This document shows positions 37,538 through 49,382 of a stretch of 64,000 nt of DNA, piece by piece (positions within the stretch are counted from its first letter, which is position 1; each line of letters starts with the position of its first letter). Made by a program: the position numbers and the translations under genes. The DNA lies in assembly GCF_019649055.1 (NCBI RefSeq), contig NW_026570266.1:558001-622000 (forward strand), written 5' to 3'. The DNA comes from Paramacrobiotus metropolitanus. Taxonomy: Eukaryota; Tardigrada; Eutardigrada; Parachela; Macrobiotidae. Below the pieces are notes generated by a model that saw only the letters and a program-made list of their open reading frames with translations, was not told where the DNA came from and did no database searches.

Positions 37538-37902
37538 TTAATCCCCACTTTTCCCTCTATTTATTTGGCCTTCATCCTGTTGCCTGATGTTGCGGTGCTG
37601 CAGATGTTTTTAAGGAGCGTGTTTTGCAATAATCACGGCCATGACGAAGATGCAGAGATTTTTCCTGGTTTTATCGTTTTTATTGCGTTCACCTTGTTTT
37701 GTGCATGATGGTCGGGAAATTGTGTGCTGTTCGGCTTGATTTTTGTAGTCTGTCCGTTGGTGGAAAGGTCACAGGTGCCTTTTTTGATGGTTTGAATTCG
37801 GTTGACAAACAAATGTTTTATTCGTTTACACTTTATGTACACTGCTTGAGTACGGCGTGATCGCGTTGGCAGAAAATATGTTTAAAAATGTACAAAAACA
37901 GG

Positions 37903-37908
37903 AATAAA
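37903..37908 (+). terminator. Polyadenylation signal AATAAA
   Basis: AATAAA lies 366 bases after the EML stop codon; a second, AAATAAAA, lies near 37966. Confidence 0.45.
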
Positions 37909-38894
37909 ACTACTGTACCTGTACACGTTGGAAATTATAATTCAGTATGAATATTAATTGTGCAAATAAAATTTGAAAATTAAAAGTTGAACCAAGTTTT
38001 CAAGAAAATCTCGCGCCCAGAATTACATGGATTACACAGTTTACACTGCTACCATATTAAATATTAACTGCTTACTTGATTGAATAATTAATACATAATT
38101 ACATTGATTTGTAATTACCTTATTTTATATTACCATTTACTACATACTTTATTATATAAATACATAACAATGATTACATACTGTACTACATACGTTACGT
38201 TTTTATTACTTTATGTTTACGCACATTAAATTACTTTGTTTTATATTACTTATTATTTATTTTATATTAATTACTAGTGTACTACGACGTTGGTTAAGCA
38301 GGCTGATCTTGAAAGTTAGTAACACTTTCAAGATGCCCATGCACTTCACTCCTGCGTTTTTTTCCAACATTGGTGACCATTGTTTTTTTTGTATGAATTA
38401 ACGAGCAGCATATATGGGTGCCATCGACAGACATTGAGGATCATCGCTCCGGCGGCTGAAACAGTGAAACCAGTGCAAAACAAAAAACTGTTAGGTTATT
38501 AGTGTTGCGTTTTACGCTACGATACGCGCTCCTGTACGACTACAAGTAGAACACGTTACTGTAATCTCCCGGTTGGATCGAAAAGCGTCGAATTAGGCTG
38601 CAGTGTGAAAGCAACTGGTGACGGAATTAATACAGTACGTTGGCTATGTTTTCCGTACATGCGTACGATACATACACTGTATGTACTTACAAATGGCAAA
38701 CTTGGGAGTTCAGCAACCACAATGGTCCGCAAATCGCCAGCAACAAAGCGACGTAATTTTATCGGTCTTAACTTCATTCTTTGCAGTATAATTATTATTT
38801 TAGTACTTCCATTTTTACCGGTACAGAGTACATTATTACGTGCTGTAACATTCTTATTCCAATTCCTGTAATTATTAAACTTACACGTGCGATA

Positions 38895-39818
38895 ATGTTG
38901 CCGGTTACATTGAATAATGTTGTGTTCGTTTGCACTCTGCTCGCTAGTGTGTTGCACGCCGTCGTCGGCCATGTGGTGAATCGTTATCGCGATGATGTCA
39001 CCGATGACTATTACATTCGCCCCGGGATGTCGTTGGGCCGCGCCGCTCATCGCTATCCATCGTCGCCGCATCTCCGCAAAGTTCCCCAGCTGACGCCGCT
39101 TCCGCCGTTGTACGACGATAGTCCGGGGGCCGGTGACGGACCAGCGCCCTGGAAGGGTCAGCACCAGTATATACCCGACAAGGACTGCATCCAACCCAGT
39201 CCCACCAGGTGTTCCTCCACGGTGCAAACCGTTTCCGTCACCACCACCAAGAAAACCATCAAAAAGATCGACCATACAACCACCGAAAGGACTACCGAAA
39301 CAACCACCGAAAGCACCGCCTCGACAACGACGGAAAGTACCACAGTGACAACTACCGAAAGGACCACCGTGACAAGCACCTCGACAAGCACCCAGTCTGT
39401 GTGCCGGTGCGCCATGACATCCACGACTATCGTGAACACGGAGCCCTCCGTATTCTGCAGTGCCGAGCAGGTGATACTGTACGAAGCGGTTCCCGTTAGC
39501 GGCAGTCCCGGTGTCACAACGGCGAAGGCCGTCTATGCAGCTAACGCGGTAAACTGCGTGTTTGCTAATACTAAGAGCGTAAGGACCTTCTCAGCTACGG
39601 AGGCCGTCCCGGGCGATGGCTGCTGCACCATAGTGGTGACCACGACCATCGAAGATCGTTCGTCCTGCGGAGTTACGCTGGCTACAACTCTGTACGGACG
39701 GGATATAACGACCGATGCTAATCACTCTCCCACATATGTGCCCGGAGGCGGGCTGGCCACGCCGATTGGCGTATTAAGCTCCACTTCGACTTGTGTCACT
39801 GTTGGAATCACACCCTGA
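38895..39818 (+). CDS. Family B secreted mucin-like protein, intact
   Basis: A single-exon gene of 307 aa. The ATG at 38895 gives a signal peptide (MLPVTLNNVVFVCTLLASVL). The N-terminal block, RYRDD through DDYYIRPGMSLG, then GDGPAPWKGQHQY and DCIQPSPT, is shared with the gene at 49.4 kb and with the decayed copies. Residues about 117-175 are almost all Thr, Ser and Glu in TTTER/TTTEST repeats, a probable O-glycosylated mucin stretch. After CRC the C-terminal half is Val/Thr-rich with scattered cysteines. I recognise no domain. It is likely an extracellular matrix or secreted coat protein. The Thr-rich DNA is internally repetitive, which explains long spurious antisense frames. Confidence 0.7.
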   Translation: MLPVTLNNVVFVCTLLASVLHAVVGHVVNRYRDDVTDDYYIRPGMSLGRAAHRYPSSPHLRKVPQLTPLPPLYDDSPGAGDGPAPWKGQHQYIPDKDCIQPSPTRCSSTVQTVSVTTTKKTIKKIDHTTTERTTETTTESTASTTTESTTVTTTERTTVTSTSTSTQSVCRCAMTSTTIVNTEPSVFCSAEQVILYEAVPVSGSPGVTTAKAVYAANAVNCVFANTKSVRTFSATEAVPGDGCCTIVVTTTIEDRSSCGVTLATTLYGRDITTDANHSPTYVPGGGLATPIGVLSSTSTCVTVGITP

Positions 39819-40539
39819 CGCCTGCCGCAGACTGCACTATGGAAATTAAATTTCAGTCGTTTTTTCGTTGGGCTGGTCGGCACGGTGTCCCAATGGAGCT
39901 GCTGTTTCGTCGTTTCCTTGGGTTTTTTAAAGCCTGCATACACCCTCGATCTTGTCAGATGTCATTTTCGAATTAAGTGATAACCAATACGATTAAATTA
40001 AGGTGCATTTTTATCTGCGCATGGCTGTTTGCCGATTCTTACTGCGATATGTCCCAGCAATCAGAAAAAAGTACTCATTCTTGGCCTCATCACAGAGACG
40101 ATAAAAGCTTTGATGTGCAACTAAAGCAAAATCCATCTACTTTAGCAAACGTCCCGTAATCATTTTGCGTTTGCCATGCGTTTCCATTGCTTTCGCAAAT
40201 CCTCATGGTGTTGCTTATGGTTAATGAAATGGCCTGCATTTATAATTTCTGGAGTACTTCTGTGGCTTTCTTTCTGCTCTACGCATACACGGCTCGAAGC
40301 CAAGCGGTATTAATGAACTGGATTCACACGCAGTACTACCGTAGAATTCTGTGAAAGACATGTTTGGTTCTGCTCGCTCTACGGTCCCACTCACCATGGT
40401 CTGTTAGACAATTGTTCCTTCACGATCATAAAATTAATAAAAAAACAAACAAACGAATATGATGAACAAGTTACAAATTCTGTCGGTCGTTCTGCCCGAC
40501 TCCGTGACACGAGATGAATAATTATAACAAAATGATTAG

Positions 40540-40690
40540 GTATGCCAGGGCTGATCGGACCCAATCGCAGGTGCATTCTGCAGGACACGCAAGACCGGCG
40601 GCTTTGCCGTGGCCGCACACGTACGTCGCAGATCAAAGGCTGATATTTAATAATAATTTAATAATATTTAATAACAGTCAAAAACTACAG
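40540..40690 (+). pseudogene. Decayed duplicate of EML exon 12 and its donor
   Basis: The sequence gctgatcgga..caatcgcag..tg.atcctgcag-like through ggcggctt and gccg.acacgtacgt parallels 34720-34800, including the splice donor and the start of the following intron (a..aaagcctaat against caaaggctgatat). It lies 3 kb downstream of the EML stop. The reading frame is not preserved. It is a short duplicated gene fragment. Confidence 0.65.
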
Positions 40691-40699
40691 TGTCAACTA

Positions 40700-42230
40700 G
40701 GTGTTGGTAGTAGGGGTTGTTTGCGGTGGTATGACCTTATGGCTGTACAGTCTGTATAACAAATTAAGGTGACGCTAAACCCAATCAACCTTAATCACGA
40801 TGACCTTTATATAACTCATTCAAGCTAACAGTGCAACAACATCAAGGCTGAGAAGATATTCCCGAGAACACTTTCCAGACAAGATATTCCAGAGCTGCTA
40901 GCCATGCAAGATGATACTAAATCCTTCACAAGAAGTTCTTCTTCCTCAAGCACTTGACAGTGATTTCTGATACAACATCATGAAAGATGAGAGAACACGC
41001 CTTGGACTCAAAAGCACTCACAGCCAAGACAGAGACTTCATTTTATTGATTGTTTTTTGGAGGATCAAAGTCCACTTAATTGGTTGACGTTTTTCTGGCC
41101 ACTTCTTCATAGGATAATCCCGGCAAATTCGCTGTCTGCTGCCTTTCCATCGTGTACTTGTCTTATGGAAATCGATAATATGATGATGATTCATGCTGCT
41201 TTCCAACTGCTTCATAGTATGACTGTCCACACAACCTGTACTTCAACCAGTCATACCCGTGACAAAAGGCTACTAATATCGCAGTAATAAATTGCATTTT
41301 ATTTTTGAATTTAAAATTATTCGTCCCCTACCATGAACTGGATGTACAGTGCCGGGAACTACTGTATTTTTGAAAAAGAAATTTGGCTCTGGTCACTCTT
41401 GGATGGTATCCTGCTTTACAGGCATTATAATCAACGAAGCCGGTATAACGTAAGGTTTTACAAGCGTCGCTTCCGGTTGCACGGGGCGGTCTCGGAATTC
41501 AGTGCCTTGAGAAGCTTGCCTTTTCGGCCTCTCCCGTCTTTTCGGCCGTCGGCTGGCTATCACCGGCCCAACTGACCAGCGAGATAGTCGACTTCGATCG
41601 GGAAACGTACGTCGCGGTGCCATTGAAGAGCGGCAGCAAATGAGCGAAGTCAATCGGCCAACCCTCGAAACCCGAAAACAACAGTAGCCCTGCTTGGCTC
41701 CGAGTGGTACATTCTACGCTCAGAATGCGACAGAAAGCTACGGTAATATTTATGAAATTACATAATTTTGCAGATTTATTTGATTGAACGATAGTGCAGC
41801 GGCTTTGTTTTGTTTTACGTTCGAAAAGCAATTAAAGTCAATAAAGTGCATGCGATACATGCATTGACTGAAGTTGGTCGATGTTTGCTTTAGATGGTCT
41901 ATGTTTTGACAGTTTCTTCGATGTGGTCAAGAATCAGTTTTACTACTGATTTGGGGGACGTCGCAGCCAGAAGCGCGAAACATCCATGCACAGAAATTTG
42001 GTGCACCTTATGTATTGATCATTACTACTTTATTCGAGATTCTGATGATAATGTCGTATTTCCTTGAAGTCTTTGCAACACCCAAGAGAAAATGCAAGTA
42101 ACCAACGGTTATATGCAGCATTATGCTGACAAAAAGGTGACGAGTAAGATTTCCATAGCACACTCTCCGCCACAATTCCACGCTGCAGTCTTCGGGTTTC
42201 AAGGTTTATAAGTCTTACTAATTTCCGCGT
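40700..42230. other. No clear gene; overlapping short frames
   Basis: Short frames occur on both strands at 41018-41290 and 41333-41831. A plus-strand stretch ending at about 41641 (IVDFDRETYVAVPLKSGSK then TGA) has codon use that looks coding, but I cannot attach it to a start. 41900-42010 resembles 50935-51030, the flank of another family B copy, so this interval belongs to a duplicated block. Confidence 0.35.
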
Positions 42231-42239
42231 TCCGGATCG

Positions 42240-42775
42240 GTGATTGTCAAGGTGTATGTCGACGTGCTTGTCACGGTGATTGTAGACGTGCTTGTCACGG
42301 TGGTACTTTCGGTGGTTGTGGGGTGGTACTCTTGGTGGTTGTCAAGGTAGTACTTGCGGTTGTTGTTTCGGTGATCCTTTCAGTGCTGGTGTGGGTGATC
42401 TTTTTAACGGTCTTCTTGGTAGTAGTGACGAAGACGGTTTGCACCAGCGAGGGACACCTGGTGGGACTGGACTGAATAGCGCCCTTGTCGGTTACATGTT
42501 GATGCTGACCTTTCCATGGCGCTGGTCTGTCGCCGGCTCCTGGGCTGTCGTGGTAGTGTCGTACAACGGTGGAAGTGGCGTCAGTCGGGGAACCTTACGG
42601 GGATCTGATGCCGGCGGACAGCGAGGAGACTTGTGCCTCAGCCACATCCCGGGGTGAATGTAACAGTCATCGTCCGGCATCATTGCGATAACGATTCACC
42701 ACATGGCCGGCAATGGTGTGCAGCACACCCGCGAGCAGAATGCCAAAGTACACAACATCACTCCAGGATATTGCG
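42240..42775 (-). pseudogene. Family B decayed copy on minus strand
   Basis: Read on the minus strand it retains GHVVNRYRN, CYIHPGMW, RKVPRLTPLPPLYD, APWKGQH and a Thr-rich tail, in the same order as the intact gene at 38.9 kb. These lie in at least two different frames, with shifts near 42680 and 42550 and no intact start. It is oriented opposite to the intact copy, 2.4 kb away. Confidence 0.75.
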
Positions 42776-43290
42776 GTATGTGTATCAGTGTACGTACAGA
42801 TATGTAAACTGTATGCGTGATTGAAAATAGCGCCGCCTTCCCTACAAATGAGTGGGCTAATGTTTAACTAGAAACTTGGAATAAGACTGCTATCTGCACA
42901 ACAAGTAACAAAGCACTGGAGAAAATGGAATTGAAATAAGAATTATAATGCAAAGCAGAAAGTTAAGCCGGCATTAACCGATGAGTTCAGCACCGTGCTG
43001 GCAGATAACTGGCTTAGGGTTACTCCTGTCACCAGGTCGCCGTGTATCGCACATGCACGGAAACATAACTATCGCATTAATTCCACACGCTGTAACACAG
43101 TTCGACCTTTTTTCTCCGTTTAACAATCAAATTTCAGTCCAACCGGCAGATTACAGTAAGATGTTCTATTTGTAATTGTATTTGGACGCAAAGCGCGTAT
43201 CAAAGCGTACAGAAAAAGCGAATTACTTATACAGTACGTTGGGGATGACCATGGCTTTTTTTTCAGCACTCCCTGCATGTACTCGCTGCC

Positions 43291-43392
43291 GTCATCCGGC
43301 TGGTGTTTTACGTTGTGCCAAAATATGGCGCTTATGTACCGCGCCTGATTTAACCACATGTATTGCCGCAAAGTTATACTCCAGCCGGGTAT
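43291..43392. repeat. Small dispersed inverted-repeat element, copy 2
   Basis: Related to 9759-9861 over its length, with the same gcttatgtacc.cgcctgat core and tgccg..a.gtta.actcca right half. Confidence 0.5.
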
Positions 43393-44691
43393 ACAGTTTC
43401 CGACATGCATTTTCTGTTTGGTGTCAGGTTCAGCCGCCGGAGCGATAATATTCCTAGATGTCTCTCCATGACAGCGACAACTGCTCGTTTAATGCACAAA
43501 AACAGTTTGAGCGGCATTGTGAGAAAACACGCCGCGGCTCGCCACGAGTTTTGGTTTCTATGATATCCCGAAACGTGGAACTAAGAAATAGGTACAAACT
43601 CCTGAAGATTCAGGAATAAGTTGTGAGGGTACTTAGCACCGGATAATGTTAACCTACGTGTAAAACTGTCAGGTAACAACGCAAAACTCAAATGCATGCA
43701 ACTTCGTGTGTACTTTTGTACAGTAAACGGACTGCTGCATCACAGAAGCTACAAGTGGACAGAAACTGCTAGTGCTGCCTCATAGTTAGTGTGTACACTC
43801 TATTTTGTAAATCGCGACAGAATAAGAAAATCGACTTATTTTTGTTATCGAAATTGTCACCAGTATTAGCAGCTCATTCATTTAACTTTCCGTTATGCCA
43901 TCACTTAGATGTGTTATGCGTGTATACTTCTACTAGTGCAGTTAACGGTCATTCCTGTGTTCCTGTTTGTGCATCTTCTGAGCAAAGGTGTGGACATTCA
44001 CTAGAATCGCTTTGAGCTTGTGTCCAATGCTTTACTGTAAGTACCCACCAAGTTAACAAAAGTTGCAAGCGCTGGTACATTACTTACTTTACTTTAAAAA
44101 TAGTGCCAACTTGAGTCGACGATACAGTAAAGCAGTGCCTGACTACGAGTTAGCTGCAATACTTACGTCACCAGGTAGAACAGGACAGCTAGTAATATAC
44201 CGCTTTTAAACCAAGTGAATGGTTTGGTAACATTGAAGTTCGATTGCCTTGCTTAGCTGACATGTTTTGTTCAAATTTTTTGCTGGACAAACAATGAGGA
44301 GTGAATTAATCAGCGCAAGCGTTTCCCTACCAGTACACTGCTAGCATTTTATCTTTTGAGCAGTGCAAAGAAATAAATTACTTTTGGCATAAAAGTAATC
44401 CAGCACCTATTTTGCAGTATTTGTTTTAACAAATGTAAGCAAAAGTTCCATTCGACATATTTTGCTTGTATTAGTGGTGTGCTGATTGGTCAGATAACTG
44501 GTAAAACTAAGTAACAGTAGTACTAAGCAATCAATCCAGATCAACATAATTATACAAAGTAATACGAAAACCGTTTAAAAAAATTAATAATTATTGGATT
44601 AGAGTATGGCCAAGAGAAATTGTCATCGTACACTATTTTAGCTCAAAGATCACCAGTATATTAAAATTAATGTAATAGTTTTGAGAGGACA

Positions 44692-44916
44692 ATGGCAGCC
44701 AGCCAATTACGTCTAACCGAGCGAAAACAAGCCTGGTTAATGAACATACACGAGGATAGATCAAAGAGAGGTCAAAATCAAACTGCATTTCGGCTCGGTC
44801 TCGGAAACCATTGCGTGGTAGTTCAGCCGGGCGAAACCTGTATGGTCCATCGTCTTCCTTGCGCACGCGGGCATCGATGCTTTGATGATGTCGCCATACG
44901 CTGCCGTACCGTGTAG
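44692..44916 (+). CDS. Unassigned 74-aa ORF with cysteines
   Basis: An ATG-initiated frame with a basic N-terminus and a C-terminal cluster of four cysteines (GETCMVHRLPCARGHRC, then IRC). No signal peptide, splice sites or relatives are seen. It may be a small gene or chance. Confidence 0.25.
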   Translation: MAASQLRLTERKQAWLMNIHEDRSKRGQNQTAFRLGLGNHCVVVQPGETCMVHRLPCARGHRCFDDVAIRCRTV

Positions 44917-45646
44917 TTACGAGTATAACTACGGCTGTTAGCGAGCAACAAAAGTGTTCTCGCTGAAAGCTAGAAACAATACTGCCTATCTATGACTGGC
45001 AAAACAATCATTTTATTTTTTGGCATTTGGAAACAATTGTACTGCTAGGAAGATCAAAATACTAAAATCTCGAAGATCCTTAAAGAAAAACTGGAGGATA
45101 GCTAAGAAAAGCGGAAACTAAAAGCGTTTCGTAATCTCGGCGGCTTGCCGAACCCGTAAACCTTTGGTAAGATAACCCGACCGCCCAGTGGAGCGGGTAT
45201 CTTGAAAGTGCTCTATTCAGTCGCGAGCGCAAAGGTCGGTCTGCAGTTACTGGTCACGCTGTTTTTAGTTCGAACTGCAGATAGCAAACCAGTCTGAAAA
45301 GGAGACGCAGATTCACGACAAGTGCTTTTCGACTTCAGAATTTCTTATACCCGATATTAACGCAAAGTGTTCCCTTTCCCAAACGGAAAATTTCCAATTT
45401 ACCAACTCTCCAACTGGAAGAGGTATTTTCTGCGGTATGTAAGAGGTAGCTGACTCAAGCCTGACTGTAGGTTCAACCGTGAACGTTTTTCCTTAGCCGC
45501 TGCACAGTTCGCTTATGCCTCAAGTGTTCAACTCCGAAATATGTAGATCCTGAAATAAAGAAAGAACTACAGTTTACAACGGTGACGCTTTGCACGTTGT
45601 CAGTCATGGAATTTGGATTTTAAGATTACGCTACGATCGATTCAAA

Positions 45647-46736
45647 ATGAGAATCGGAGGAAGAAGTATTGGCATGCCGTGTGAGGACCACAAGCGACGG
45701 CCACCTGCCGTTGAATTACGATCGTCGCAGTCCGACAAACCGAAAGTAGCTCCTGATTACAGTTCGGTACTGTCGCCAGTAGATCCGTGGTGGGAGATAC
45801 ATGATCCCAATCCAGACATTCGTGCCTTGTTCAGGCAGTTCAATCGAGACTACTTTTGGAATACTATCGGAAATGTGGACGTGAAGTGGAGCAAAGAGCT
45901 GATATTGTAAGTTCTATCCAGCTCCACCTTTTAAGTATACCTTGATTTTGTTAGCTTCTAGAAGCAGAAGTTTGAGTTTGCCGTTTGCGTGCTTGGTTAA
46001 CATATAACTCGTGATGCTTCTAATTCAAAGTGGTTGTAGACCTGCTGGTGCTTTCCACCCACGCCCGACAGGATGCCATACCATTGAGCTGAGTGAACCG
46101 TTGCTGAAATTCCGTCCGCGCCGAGATCTGGTTCAGACACTGCTGCACGAGATGATCCATGCGTATCTCTGTGTTACCAATGGTAATCGCGATGGTGACT
46201 GGCATGGAGTGGCCTTCCACGAGCACATGTTTCGCATCAACACGCAAACGGGTGCCAGCGTAACGGTCTACCATGCTTACAACGACGAAGTCGAGCACTA
46301 TCTGCAGCACGTATGGCGATGCAGTGGTCCGTGCCGGTATGAAGCGCCGCATTTTGGGTTCATCCGGCGGCCGCGCCATCGGCCGCCCGGTCCCACCGAC
46401 GATTGGTGGGCCCGACACGCTGCCAGATGCAGCGGAGTGTTTGTTAAAGTCAAGGAGCCTGAAGGGTGCTCAAGCAGAAAACGAAAACACACCGATGGGG
46501 AGGAAAATTCTGGGTTCCGTGAGTCATGCGCGGTTCCGGGACCTCCGCCGTGTAAGCGTTCGTCAAGTGGAGCTGCGGGTGTGCTAATGCCTTCGGTTAG
46601 AGCTCCAGCACCTCCACCGGCACTTCCACAGGGAGGCTTATTCCCTGCCGCATCGCGGTGGGTTTGGAACGGTTTGACTTGGAACCTCCTGGTTGATTGG
46701 GTCGTCTGGAATAATCATCTCACCGTCTACCAGTAG
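45647..46736 (+). CDS. SPRTN: SPRTN-like DNA-protein crosslink protease
   Basis: Two exons: 45647-45906 (donor att|gtaagt, phase 2) and 46040-46736 (acceptor ttgtag), giving about 318 aa. The SprT domain follows the family closely: DIRALFRQFNRDYFW, then LSEPLLKFRPRRDLVQTLLHEMIHAYL with catalytic H123-E124-x-x-H127, and a third zinc ligand at about H142 (WHG). The Zn-binding segment with WRCSGPC and WWARHAARCSG follows. SPRTN/DVC1 degrades proteins crosslinked to DNA during replication. Vertebrate SPRTN is nearly 500 residues, with C-terminal p97- and PCNA-binding motifs and a UBZ finger. Here the tail is about 100 residues, basic then proline-rich, and I see no UBZ cysteines. The first in-frame ATG is used; upstream sequence stays open. 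Confidence 0.9.
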
Positions 46737-47662
46737 AGCTTCTTTGCCTGTCTCCTCCAGAAGCTGTAGCAAGACTGCACGGAATTCTTTATGGGAAACT
46801 TAGCCTAGGATAATGAGAGCGCTTAAAGTCGATAATGAGCTATGGAAACTGGATTGCGAGGATTTCCGTACCGCAGTCGGTATCAGTGCAAACGTGCAAA
46901 TATTGTTTAACTGCTTCTGTTAAATCTTTTATTTACACTAAGGTCGGCGGTGTACAGATATTCCGCACTTCTAAAAAATTTGAACTCCAACTTTATTGCA
47001 TGTTTAGTAAATGATGACAGGTTTTTTCTGCATTTTAAGTTTATGTTTATTACGGAATTGCCTGTGATTTCTGTTTCTGCAGAACATCTCGCATGTGCAC
47101 GCTTGTGGTCATTGCTGGGAAAAAAATGACGTGGATCGTCGAATGGCAAGTGAAATTATGGAAACAATTATGAAGTCATCTTCAGCGCAAATTTGGTCCG
47201 CTTAATAATAATAATAACGAAGTTTATTGTCCTTGCATAGGAGCGGTTGCCCCTTCTGGGCTTCAGACAGCTTAACAACATCGAGAGAACACAAATAGGA
47301 AATGATAATCACATCAGCAGTTGTAACATAAAAACATGGAGGTTATTATGACGTCGTGTAAAAAGAGAACAATAAAACAGTCAGCGCTGACACATGAAAC
47401 GGCCCGCAGAAGTGTTTGCTTAGTACTTTGTAAGGTTTCGATACGTTGATGTTGTTGTGCGGGCAATATGGGCTTTGCAGACCTCTCCACACCTGCAGAT
47501 CTAATTCCTATCAGTTTCTTGATACGTACAATACACCGGCATGCGCAATGCTTCAGCGCAGGACCGTTCCCAATACTGAACCGTTTGACGAGATGGATAA
47601 CCGTAAGACTTCGTTAAAATGACTCTCAATATGGTTACGCCTTCGGTACTCGTACACCGACA

Positions 47663-48079
47663 ATGTTTTGCGGTATAATAACCTATCAGCATCCAGTACA
47701 CGACACTCGGTATATTCACGCGCATGCCGGAACTGGCGCAAAAAGAAGTGGCCATCATGACAACCTGCTCACCTACAGTCCGCGTGCCGACTTTTCTCAC
47801 ACCCTCAACAGCCCTGACGGAAACCGTTGTGGATTCTGTGTGCTTTCTTTCAACGATAACCCATTACAAAACAACCGTCCGGGTGATCAACAGCAACCCA
47901 GTTACGGTGATGGCTGTAGGACTGGTAGCTTGTCGGTATATTCAAGTCCAGACATCCTCCCAGGTACCGGTGTTAGAATGTCCACCGACAGGAATCCCTG
48001 CTATGGTGTCACTGTCACACCCGCCGCGGTAAGCATTTACGACCTGCACCTTGGAGAAGCAAGTGACATCTTGAGGTGA
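47663..48079 (+). pseudogene. Family B C-terminal fragment, frameshifted
   Basis: One frame reads TTCSPTVRVPTFLTPSTALTET and VVDSVCF, parallel to TTCAGMVCAPTCLSLSTALPLT of the 49.4-kb gene. A second frame later reads DRNPCYGVTVTPAA, parallel to DGNPCYSITITPTV. The change of frame and missing N-terminus mark it as a remnant, 1.3 kb before the better preserved copy. Confidence 0.6.
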
Positions 48080-49382
48080 TTTCGTTGGCGCTAAGGAGAA
48101 GGGTTCTCCACCGTTGGTTGGTGAAGCACCGCAGTCTAATTTGGTTACTTCAAGCGGCACTACGTGCACATTTTAATGGGTATGGCTTTAGCCTATCTTT
48201 CCCGTTCGCAGTAACTAATCATATTCTTCGAACTTCTTTTCGTACGGCTTCGTACGAAAAACGACTGATTGATTTTTTGCGAACTGGCTTTACTCACATT
48301 ACTGATCAGCTAAAAAATAACGGGAAGTGCCTAAGTTGCGTTTTTTTTAGAAACTGGCACTACAAAAGCACTGAAAGCAATTTGGAAATACATTGTATTG
48401 CATAAGCTGTTTTGTGTTGTTTGGATGTTCAAATGAATGTTTGGTTATGGCTTTGTGCAAAAAAATGGCAGCAACCTACTGCCGCGAAAACGTTGCGCCG
48501 ATTAAATCATACTTTATTGTGTATCGAGGCAAAAAAACGGCCACATGCGCACAGTCTACTGTATATAAATACCGGCTACCCTGTAAGAGAAACAGCAGCA
48601 TTGATACTAATTTGATAGCATACGAGTAGCATATTTAGACCGTTTGCTGAGTGAGTTAAACGGCATAGCGTTATTAATGAGACTAATGACCGGAATCGCA
48701 GATCATTCTTGTCGTTATTTGCCAATGTGTCTTGTTCGCCAGTTTTGTCACTTCTCGTATTAAATTTCGGGGGAAATGTTGTCCGTTACACATGGCTTTA
48801 TTATTCTCCTTTTTATTGTCGGAATTTCTCCGGTAAGATTTCCCCAATTTTGCTTCTGTGATAGCTTGTCAAAACAAACAAATAAAATGACAATCTTTAT
48901 ATACGTTGCAGTTTTTAGTAAGTTTCTGCAGATTTTCTGTATTCAACCGCTTCAACAGTAGTCAACTTATCCTTATTATGATGCAAGTACTTTGAAGTTT
49001 GGACTAATCGTTTTCGTTGTGAAATGATTAATATGCCAGCGTATACACAAGTGCGACTTATGCGCAAACTTTGGACTTTGCTTGTATACAGTAGCGCAGA
49101 TAACCATCGCACTGCGGCGAAGCTGCATCTGTGGTTATTTCTTTTCGAAGAGATACAGTACTTCAGCATCAAATTAAGAAGCCGCATTTGGTGCGTTAGC
49201 AAAGTTACAGTACAGAATTCGCACTTTCTTAAGGTAAAATTGGCTTCAAATGATTCACAAACCTAAATAGAATACCATGAATGACAATAACGAACTTTGT
49301 AGTCTGAATTGTTTAACTGATTTATTTATTAATTTCTTTGAATTATTATTTTACTGTATAAATTATATTGTTGGCTTTGCAG

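Noticed and set aside
38556-39275. 239-codon open frame on the minus strand
   Set aside because: It is antisense to the Thr-repeat gene; ACC/GAA-rich coding sequence leaves the opposite strand open (GGT, TTC), so it is a shadow.
48789-48831. Signal-peptide-like exon before gtaaga as first exon of the 49.4-kb family B gene
   Set aside because: It ends in phase 2, whereas the acceptor at 49383 needs phase 0; joining them gives an early stop.
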